From contig CM066327.1 in assembly GCA_033807775.1 (NCBI GenBank), positions 74,902,795-74,966,794 of the forward strand: a DNA stretch of 64,000 nt, in the 5' to 3' direction. The DNA comes from Saussurea involucrata. Its lineage: Eukaryota > Streptophyta > Magnoliopsida > Asterales > Asteraceae. The notes beneath the pieces were generated by a model. It did not search any database. It was not told the origin of the DNA and was given only the letters and a program-made list of their open reading frames with translations. Position 1 is the stretch's first letter, and every line of letters starts with the position of its first letter. A program made the position numbers and the translations under genes. Below are positions 46,693 to 56,252 of the stretch, piece by piece.

Positions 46693-48420
46693 TTGCAGGT
46701 TAATAAGGGTATCTGGTATCTCGATAGTGGATGCTCTAGACACATGACTGGAAAGAAAAACATGCTCACTGAATACAAGGAAGAGAAAGGTCCCTCAGTG
46801 ACCTTCGGTGGAAAGGGAAAAGGCTATACCCGAGGGTTTGGTGTACTCTCTAATGGTACAACAACCTTCAGAAGAGTCGTATATGTTGAAGGACTGAAGC
46901 ACAATCTTCTGAGCATCAATCAACTATGTGACAAGGATAACAAAGTGATTTTCACTAAGGAATCCTGCTTTGTCACTGGCAAAAAGGAGAAGATAGCTCT
47001 CAGCGGATACCACATGGAAAATGTTTATGTTATAATCATGGACTCTACATACACTGAAAACTCATGTTTCTTCTCAAAAGCCTCATCTGATGTCAACTGG
47101 CTTTGGCATAAGAGGCTCTCTCATCTCAACTTCAAGACACTGGATACTCTTTCCTCTCAAGAGTTGGTTACTGGTCTACCTCAACACTCATACGCTAAGG
47201 AGTCTCTATGTTCAGCATGTGAGAAAGGGAAATAAACCAAGGCAAGCTATAAATCTAAACAAGTTTCCTCAATGTCATCTCCTCTACAACTTCTCCATAT
47301 GGATTTGTTTGGCCCTGTTAACAAATAATCCATCGCTGGAAAGAAATATACATTAGTCATAGTTGATGAATTCTCTCGCTATACCTGGGTTATGTTTCTC
47401 CGTTCTAAGAGTGACACCCCTGAAGAACTCATTACTTTTGTCAGGAAAATAGAAGTCTTGAACAACATGACCGTTCCCTCAATAAGGAGTGATCATGGGA
47501 CTGAATTAAAAAACAGTTCCCTTGATTCCTTCTTTGAAAACAAGGGTATTTCTCACAACCTTTCCTCAGTGAGAACACCGCAACAAAATGGAGTCGCTGA
47601 GAAGAAATCGAACTATCATCGAAGCTACACGATCAATGCTCAGCGATTCTCATCTACCTACTCAGTTTTGGGCAGAAGCTGTCAACACTGCTTGTTTTAC
47701 TCAAAATAGGTCGCTGATTGTTAAAAGGTTCAAGAAGACATCCTATGAACTTTTTCATGGGAGAAAGCCTTCAATTAGCTTTCTTCACATCTTTGGATGT
47801 CAATGTTTCATACTAAACAACAGAGATGCCCTTGGAAAGTTTGATCCTAAGGCCGATGATGGATTTTTTCTTGGATATTCTTCTATCTCCAAAGCCTTCA
47901 GAGTCTTCAATCGAAGAAGACAAACTGTAGAAGAAACCATCCACGTCACTTTTGACGAATCCCGTTCAGCAAACTCTAGACCTTCTGCTGATACTGAAGA
48001 ACTGAATAAATGGATGTTTTCTCGTCTTGGTGATTCAGAAGATGTTCCTATCCATCCATCTCATACTCATACCGCTGAAGATGATGATCCTACTATCATC
48101 CCAAGCATGTAGACAAGTGAAGCTGAATCCTCATGGGTCTCAGCTGTTCCTCTCAACACTATGCCTGCTTCCGAACCTTCTATCTCAGATATACCATCTA
48201 CTTATCAGCAATCAGTGAATGAAATGACATCTGAACCTCTTCCTCTCTTGGCTGATATACCAGAAGTTGCTAAAGCCTCATCTTCAGCTCCTCCAGAAGT
48301 TCAGATTGAGTCAACGATTTATGCTCCGGCTCAGCGATGGACTATTAATCACCCTATTGATCAAATTCTTGGTGATCCAAAACGCTGGTGTTCAGACTCG
48401 ATGAAGTGCAGGTAACATTT
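46693..48420 (+). pseudogene. pol: Sirevirus C pol: protease, GAG pre-integrase, integrase
   Basis: Protease motif YLDSGCSRHMTG (46718-46753) with intact D-S-G; FGGKGKGYTRGFG; GAG pre-integrase WLWHKRLSHLNF; zinc-finger end SACEKGK; integrase core HMDLFGP, VIVDEFSRYTWVMF, IRSDHGTEL and PQQNGVAE. Stops at 47233-47235 and about 47326, a frameshift near 47590, then the C-terminal domain FGCQCFILNNRDALGKF and FRVFNRRRQTVEETIHVTFD. TAG 48110-48112 and a frameshift near 48400 follow. It would insert cDNA and cleave the polyprotein if intact; this copy is not. Confidence 0.92.
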
Positions 48421-48443
48421 GTTTATTTGTTAACTTTATTTCT

Positions 48444-49987
48444 ATGATTGAACCAAATAAAACAGATGATTCCCACAGAGACCCAAACTGGGTCAGCGCT
48501 ATGCAAGAAGAGCTGACAGAATTCGAAAGAAACAAAGTTTGGAAGCTCGTTCCCAGACCATTTGACAAGTCAGTGATAGGCACTAAATGGGTCTATCGAA
48601 ACAAGTTGGATGAACATGGAGCTGTAACCCGCAACAAGGCTCGTCTCGTTGCTTAGGGATACAGACAAGAGGAAGGTATAGATTACGACGAAACATTTGC
48701 CCCCGTGGCAAGACTAGAAGCCATTCGTCTATTCTTAGCTTACGATGTACACAAAGACTTCAAGGTTTATCAAATGGATGTCAAATCAGCATTCCTCAAT
48801 GGAAGGCTGAATGAAGAAGTCTATGTGGAACAAACTCCAGGATTCTCAGATCCTAAACATCCAGGTTATGTTTATAAACTGGATACGACACTATATGGCT
48901 TAAAGGAGTTAAAGCAAGCTCCTCGTGCATGTATGACACTCTCTCTACTTATCTCCATATTGAAAAATTTGAGCGTGGTCAAATCGATAAAACTCTATTT
49001 TTCAGGAAAGTAAAAGGTCATATTATTCTTGTTCAAATATATGTCGATGATATTATATTTGGTTCTACTAACCTTGACTTATGTACTTGTTTCGCTGATA
49101 GAATGAAAGCTGGATATAAAACGAGTATGATGGGTGAGCTAACATATTTCATTGGCCTTCAAATAAAACAGAATGAAAAAGTAACTTTCATTCACCAGGG
49201 AAAGTACGTTAAAGATATGTTGAAAAAGTTTGATTTAACTCAGAGCTCAGCTATGAAAACCCATATGGCACCACCGCTGACACTAAACAAGGATCCTTCA
49301 GGAAAACCTGTTAATATCACAGCGTACCGTGGGATGATCGGCTCTCTTTTGTATCTTACAGCTAGCCTTCCTGATATTATGTATCCAACTTGTTTGTGTG
49401 CACGATATCAAGCTGAACCTAAGGAATCTCATTTGATCGCTGTAAAGCGTATCTTTCGATATCTTAAGGGTACTCCTAACCTAGGTCTCTGGTATCCCAA
49501 AGACTCTGGATTTGATCTAATCGCCTATTCAGATAGTGATTTTGCAGGTTGCAAATTGGATAGGAAAAGCACCACAGGAGGCTGTCAGCTCCTGGGTGGA
49601 AAACTGGTGAGTTGGACAAGTAAAAAGCAAAACTCAGTGTCCACCTCAACCGCTGAAGCTGAGTATGTAGCCGCTGGAAGCTGTTGTTCTCAGGTCTTGT
49701 GGATGAGAAATCAACTACTGGACTATGACCTTCAGCTCTCCAAAATTCCAATCTATTGCGACAGCACTAGTGCCATCGCTATAGCCAATAATCCAGTGCT
49801 ACACTCAAAGACCAAACACATCGAAATCAGGTATCATTTTATCAGAGATCATGTGATGAATGGTGATATAGAACTTCATTTTATCCCAACTGACTTTCAG
49901 TTAGCTGATCTGTTCACCAAACCTCTTGATGAGACGAGATTCAACTTTCTCATCAGCGAGCTTGGAATGCTGAACTTAGAAGAGTAA
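48444..49987 (+). pseudogene. pol: Sirevirus C pol: reverse transcriptase and RNase H
   Basis: Reverse transcriptase begins PNWVSAMQEELTEFERNKVW and continues RLVA, TAG 48654-48656, GYRQEEGIDYDETFAPVARL. A frameshift near 48928 follows a small duplication (LKELKQAPRA). From there an intact frame runs to TAA 49985-49987 with QIYVDDIIFGSTN (active-site Asp pair near 49040), YRGMIGSLLYLTAS and the full RNase H (AYSDSDFAGC, TSTAEAEYVAAGSC, IYCDSTSAI, FQLADLFTKPL). The 352-codon end is the best preserved part of this element's pol. Confidence 0.94.
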
Positions 49988-50291
49988 AATCTTCAGCGGT
50001 TCACATTTGATCAGTGATAAAAATGAATTTGTATAACCCTATTAATCACCTACTCTCTGAACAAAATTGATTCTCTGATATCAAGGTATGTTCTCTCCTA
50101 CTCACTGACATTCGCCTAAGAATGCAAGATTTCAAAACACATTGCATCGCTGAATATCTCTTCCTTTCAGTGATACTTTGAAATTCTAAAATCTAACACT
50201 GATATTTCTAATCAGTGCTTCATGTTTTCAAAATGTCCCTGAGTTTTTCTAAAAAAACCCGCAGACATCCTAAAATGTGAAAGGACGTTTG

Positions 50292-50446
50292 TGACGTCAT
50301 CACAACGGATAGACCATGGCACGACTTTTCTTTGACACGTTCGTCCGTTTCGTTTCCTTGTCCAATCAAACTCAAGGGACGTGTCCGTGTCATCATGAAA
50401 AACTTTCCCGCTCATAGTTTTTCTCTCTCTACTCTCACTATATAAA
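50292..50446 (+). promoter_or_regulatory. Putative internal promoter for ORF2 of Sirevirus C
   Basis: A perfect TGACGTCA palindrome (CRE/as-1 type bZIP site) at 50292-50299, ACGT-core sites near 50337 and 50375 (GACACGTTC, GACGTGTCC) and the TATA box TATATAAA at 50439-50446. The ATG is at 50951, about 310 bases of mature leader away if the intron 50570-50761 is spliced. The stretch 49988-50290 shows only TCAGCG/CAGTGAT words and no gene. Confidence 0.65.
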
Positions 50447-50569
50447 CCCTTTGAGTTTATATTTTTACCTTTTACGCGAACATCATCTCTCACGAGCAAG
50501 AATCAACTGTTGCATTTGAAATATTTTCTCTAAGAACCTGTTCATCTTCATCTTCTTCAAACACTACAG

Positions 50570-50761
50570 GTTAATATTTCTTTTATTTTGCAACTAATAA
50601 ACTTGTTTTTGATCTTATTATTGTTTCTAAAAGATCAAACAAAAGACTTTTTCCAAATGAAATAATTTTCTTCATGGTTTTATGAATACAATTTGTTTCT
50701 CAGATTGTTCTTCGAGTTTAAAATAAAAATCTTAAACTTGCTTTCTCATATGTTTTTCCAG
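50570..50761 (+). other. Putative leader intron of ORF2 in Sirevirus C
   Basis: Donor CTACAG|GTTAAT and acceptor TGTTTTTCCAG|AAT, 192 bases, T-rich and non-coding, as in plant introns. Predicted only. Confidence 0.5.
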
Positions 50762-50950
50762 AATCCCTTCTTTAAAAGGAAACTGAATAACAAGAACATT
50801 CACTATGTTTTGGATTTTTGTTCAAAAATAGAAAAACCCTAATCTCCATTTCTTTTTCTAAATGGAAAGTGTAAAACCCTTATTTTGGAAATCTGATCCA
50901 TTTTAAGAACTTCTCTTCATATTCTTCATGTTTATACTTTGTAAACATAA

Positions 50951-53900
50951 ATGGCAACCACTGAAGCATCTGCTCAGTCTCCTACTACATCATCTGAAAA
51001 GACTAAACTCGTCAAAGCCCGACATGTCAACTTCGAAATAGACCAAGTGACTTTTCAGGGAAACAATCCTTATTCTTTCTTCAACTTTCCTCCGAAGTAG
51101 CATATCACTCACCTGAACGACGCTGTAAATTTTTTCCAGACCAGTCCTCTATCGACAGTTCTGACCATCAGACCCCCTGCTCACAAGAATCTTCTCGCTC
51201 AGTTCTGGTATACTACCAGAAGAGCTAGGATCACCTCCACCAAAGACCCCAAAAAGAAAATCGATGTCATCGTCTTCGACACCAAACATGGTAGTTCCAA
51301 GATTACCCCCGGTTCTATCAGGTCTGCCCTCAACCTTCCTGGTAGTACAAAGGAAAAACGTTTTGTTCCTCTACCTGACCCCAAGAACCCAGCTGATAGA
51401 GAAGCCCTCATTGCATTCTTTGATGCAATGAAGTATGTATGGGAGACAGGGAGAGACACACTCCCTGAGAAGAAGCTGACCTCCATCAAAAAATCCAAAA
51501 TGCCGAGCGAGATGAACTTCATCTTCGCTCATCTGATAAGCTACATGACAGCTAAGGTTGGTTCAATTGACCAAGCCTCCAAACCCCAACAGGCTATGGG
51601 GTATTCACTGCTGAAAGGCCTTCACATCGATTGGGCAAAAATCATTTTCGACGATATGATGTTAAGAGTCGACGAACTGAAAAGACCAACGACTGTTCCA
51701 TATCCCCGTTTTCTCAGCGCTCTCTTCCAACATGGACTCAAGGACGAATACCCGAAGGTGGGCGACCTGAAGTTATCACAGGTTGGCCCTAAGGTTCTCG
51801 ACTTCAAGCCCCTGCCAAACGAGGTACATCTCTCTAAACTCTTACCTCTTCTCAGACCTAACTCTTCTTCTACTTCTGCGGCTACCACTACGACAGCGGT
51901 ATTCCCAACCGCTGATACCCAGGCTGCAACCTCCACTCCTTCTCAAAAAAGGAAACCTTCTGACATCCCACTTGGCACTCCTAAGCCCAAGAAGTCTTCC
52001 AAGGAGCAACCCTCTAAGCCTACCCAGGCTGAAGACTCCACGTCTATCTCTACAAAGAAGACGCTGGAAAGTTCCGTGGTACGCTCTGCCACAGCTGCTG
52101 AATCCACCCCTTCTATACCCGCTTCAGCATCTCTAAATGCTGAGGTTGTCTTGGAACAGAACCTCCCTCCCTCAGTACCTCAAAGTACTGCGGAAGTAAT
52201 TCTTAGAGGATCCAACGCTGAACCTGCTACCCAATCCCTCTTCTCAACCATCATTCCTCCTACTACTTCTTTGGTCACTCCACCATTCTCTACAACGACT
52301 GTCATTCACCTGAGTGACACATCTGCTGAATATCTACAGCGGATGATGGATTTGAGTAAAGGACCTGCGGGCACCTCTAAGCGTGCATCTCTGGAAGACG
52401 ACTACGAACAATTCTCAGGTTATCGAAACTTCGATGACTTCGTCAACCAACCCGCAGGTATACATAACACCCTAAACACTCCTCTCTCAAAATCCCCAAC
52501 TTCTGAGCTTTCCTTTATTCATAAGTTTTTATCTTCTACATGTCCTAATTTGGGCGACATCAACAACACGCTCAAGGATTTGTCTACAAAGGTGGAATCT
52601 CTCACCACAACGCTCTCATCAAACTCTTCAGTGGTTACAAAAGCTGGAGAGGCTCTGAAGAGACTCACCACCGAGGAGAAGGACAAAGCTTCCAGCGCTG
52701 ATTTGAACAAGCTGGAAGGTACTCTATCTCAAGTTGCTCAGACTCTCACTGACAACTCCACCTCCGTCAACGCCATGAACTCTACCAACAACACCCACTC
52801 CACTAACTTCACCACCCTGTCCAATTAAGTCACATCATTGAAGACAGTGGTTGGAGATCTTCAGGGAGAGGTGTCTACTTTAACGACGGATGTGAGCACT
52901 GCAACAAATCTCCTGCAGCAAATCCTCGATCGCCTGAATGCTCCAACTTGTCCTCCCTCGCACTTTATTCAGGCCGATCGGGAAAATCTAGAAAAGATCA
53001 ACCCTGCTATTTATGGCCTGGAAGACAGATTAGCAAATGTTGAAACTTGCGTTGGGATCACTGGCCTAGAAGACAGTGACCCAAAGCATGCTGATGTTAC
53101 TGCTACTGCTGTATCCTCCCCCATCCATCATGTGGAAGAGGGGGAGAAGAATCAAGAAGATCTTCCCCATAATGTTGAGGGAGAGAAAAGTGCTGAAAAA
53201 GAATCTTCTGCTGAAAAACCTCAGGGAGTTGAAAACCCTGAGGGAACCGAGAAACCTCCCTCTAATTTTGAGGGGGAGCAACTCGATGAAGAACTGGAAG
53301 ATGCTGAAGTTCTTGTTCCTTCTGATGAAGAAGCTGAAGAAGAAGAAGAAGACGAAGAAGATCTCGATCTTCATGACGACGAACCATCAGCATCACCAAA
53401 AGATGATGATAATGATGACGATGATGATGATGGTGTCGACTTCTCCTTCCAGTCTATCAAAAGGACCCCTGCTCTCAAAGGGATAATTATTACAGAATCA
53501 TCAGGGGAGGGGAACACCAAAAAGTCTGCAGCAAATGAAGCATACAAAGGTAAAAATTAAGGCCTCGCTGCAGAAGGCAATCTGACTATCTTGCTCTGAA
53601 AGCTAGTTTGTCAGGTACAATATATTTTCTTCCCTTACATTGCAGCCCTCCTCTATCCCTTCTCAACCTCAATTCTCCTCTCCATAAAACCTCTATACAC
53701 TTAAACCTCATTATTTCTCTATCTCTTCTCCCAAATGATCTTACTTAAACGATCGTTATGTTTCCGCTAGTCCTCTCCCCTGCTTGAGGATCCAGCTGAA
53801 GTCCAGCTACATCAACAATAAATCCAGCCCCAAGCGCTGAAGAAATAATTCCGGTCCTGAATCTCGATGGGCCCGATGACATTTTTGAAGAAGAAGAAGA

Positions 53901-54999
53901 AGAGCTGCTCACACACGATAGAAGACCTTCCTTGGTTCCTCAAACACCAAGTGAAGAAGAAATGAAAAGAAGAACAGCTATGATTCAACATCTAGAGGAT
54001 CAGCGATTCGTTCCTGTTCATCTCAACATTTTATCAAAAGATGAAGTCGTTGAATCCCTTAAAGCTAAAAAACTCTTCGTTGAACGAAAGAAGGCTGAAG
54101 AAAAAGACAAAGAATATGCCTTAGAGCTTGCTCAACGTTCCGTTGAAGATACAACCTTGAAGAAATTTCCTATGGCTGTCCAAAAGAAACTGATAAAGGA
54201 CGCACAGAAGATCCACCAAGAAAAGACCAAAGTCAACGGCACCACACTCGAATGGTGTAAGAAGATGTGCCACTACAGACAACATCCTTCAAGGATAAAA
54301 GCTGTAAACGTCAGAGGGAGATATGCTCTAAAAAATAACATAAATGTACCGATCGTTCATGTCCAAGTAGTTAGAGAAAATGGCTACAACAGAACTTGCT
54401 ACATGTCAGCTCTGGACAAATTTGGTCTCGCTGAATGGTTGGAGATGAGAATAGCAGTTCAAAGATCCCGCTCAACTTTCAAAACCTATGTTGAACAAGC
54501 CATTAATAGGCAGATCGACTTAGTTTCCTTAGCGGTTGATATTCCACCTCCACCACCAATTCAGAAGAAGCGAGCTGCTACAAAGAAGAAGACCCCTTCC
54601 TCTCTAGGCCCGACAATAAGAAACGAGACAGGGATTGAATTCTCTCGTGAAGCAGTTCTTGGCCCTGCCGCTGACCTCTCCGGACTCGACGTATGCCTAC
54701 CTCCTACTGAAACTTTCTTCCCTGGCAGAGTAATCAGCAATCCTTATGGCATTTTATTCTATGACTTCAATGGTCGTGAATGCTTTCAACGCATCTCTCA
54801 ATTATACAAAACTCCAATCGAACAACTCAGAGATTTACTCTACTGGTGCAAATACAAACGCAGTCTCTTTGGACAACTCCTGAAACCCCACATCTACTGC
54901 GAGGCAAAGAAAAGAAGGGAACAGGGAGTCACAGTCCCTGACTGGATGATTCCAGAGACTGACACTCTTGATGAACTCGTCAAGAAAGAACCTGATTAG
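50951..54999 (+). pseudogene. Post-pol ORF2 of Sirevirus C, two coding exons
   Basis: ATG 50951 (MATTEASAQSPTTSSEKTK). One frame runs to 53560 with only TAG 51098-51100 and TAA 52826-52828. The N-terminal domain (to about 51760) includes LLAQFWYTTRRA, ALNLPGSTKEKRFVPLPD and VPYPRFLSALF. Next is a Ser/Thr/Pro region with a basic cluster (QKRKPSDIPLG then PKKSSK) like a nuclear signal, a coiled coil, and a very acidic stretch (53280-53440). A candidate phase-1 intron 53550-53827 (AAAG|GTAAAA, AATCCAG|CC) joins to the C-terminal exon, intact to TAG 54997-54999. That exon carries VQVVRENGYNRTCYMSALDKF and NPYGILFYDFNGRECFQRIS, comparable with ORF2 of A. Function unknown. Confidence 0.72.
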
Positions 55000-55277
55000 C
55001 TGATAGGATTTCTATTTGTAATTCTTCTATCCTTTATCAGCTTGTATCTTTTGTACTTGTAATTATTATTTGTTGTACTTGTAATTTTTCAACTTCCCTC
55101 TGTAACTTATACGAAGTTTAAAGAAAAATATCAGCGAATGTACTTTACTCCATCAGTACTTAAAAGATCCCCGAAAACAGTAAATGGGACAAATATTTTA
55201 TGAGTCCTTTTTATCCTTATGTTTTCCTATTTAGCAATTTTCTTTTATTGCTATGTCATAATCAAATAGGGGGAGAT
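55000..55277 (+). other. 3' untranslated stretch and polypurine tract of Sirevirus C
   Basis: Contains TTGTAATT/TTTGTACTT repeats typical of plant 3' ends and the tract AGGGGGAGAT at 55268-55277 directly before the LTR. Confidence 0.8.
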
Positions 55278-56252
55278 TGTTGATCCAAACCCTCAGTGAT
55301 TTGATAATTACTCTATGAGAAACACTTAGTGAAAATTGTATGTAGACAATATGTATTAGAGTTTCACTATCGTTGATAAGTACTATGTCTCTACAATACC
55401 GCTGATAGGAAATTCATGTTCTTTAAATTACACATTCAGCGAACAATGTTCATCAGCAAGCCCTGAGTCTGTTCAGTCTTACTGATGATCGCTGATAGTT
55501 TTATTTGTTTACTTATGATCCCTGAAGACAAGTTTCACGTCAACTATGTTCTACGCTGAAGTCGAAGATCAAGCCAAAGAACCAGCGACAAGTCTACTAA
55601 TGAACTGATGCGGATATCAGCGAAGCCAAGACCTGTCCACTCAACGTGAAGTTTCAAGTAAAAGACTTCATTGAACATTGAACTTTATCACTCGCTGATA
55701 AAGAACTATTCAGCGAACACTGATCATGAAGTCTTCCTCTACAAGTTACTTTTGTCTTATCCCCTTGCACGCCTCCGTACGATAATGTCAGAATGGACAT
55801 CCCTTTTGCCCAGAATCATACAACCAACTCTGATTCTACACGGTTCATCATGCGGCTACTAGGTTGTCTACCAAGGTCAAACCATGCAACCAATCAGCTC
55901 CTGCCACGTGTAAAGTTGTACCGTTGTGCATTAAATGCATGTAGTATATAAAGGAAACCCTACTTCATAAATGTAGCGCTCGACCATCTCCTTATCCTCT
56001 CTATTTTGTGTGTTAGAATATTATCCTTAGTATTCTTATCTTCTCTCTATCTTAATTCTAGTGCAAGAAATCTTAGTGATTCTCATAACTTGTTTAGATT
56101 AGGTTTATTCCTTAATCTTGTTCCGCAACAAGTTGTAAATTGTTTGATACATATCAATAAACAATTTAGAAAAGTAAAAATCGTGTGTTTGTATTCACCC
56201 CCCCCCCCCCCCCGCCCTTCTACAACCTTCTATAACCCTTTCGGGACCAACA
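55278..56252 (+). repeat. 3' LTR of Sirevirus C
   Basis: 975 bp, partner of 43252-44216. Carries CCAATCAG near 55889, the G-box CACGTG 55915-55920 and TATATAAAGG near 55937-55946. A run of about sixteen C at 56197-56212 is only five C in the left LTR. Confidence 0.95.

Larger units (their letters stand above)
43252..56252 (+). mobile_element. Sirevirus C, complete element inserted into ORF2 of B
   Basis: 13.0 kb. LTRs at 43252-44216 and 55278-56252, perfect target duplication CTATT (43247-43251, 56253-56257), primer site 44219-44230, gag, pol, an internal promoter, ORF2 and the tract TAGGGGGAGAT before the right LTR. All genes have a few stops or frameshifts. The words TCAGCG/CGCTGA and GCTGATAA recur in LTRs, genes and spacers. 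Confidence 0.95.

Noticed and set aside
53066..53486. Open frames alongside the acidic region of ORF2 of C
   Set aside because: Shadows of GAA/GAT-rich codons in other frames.
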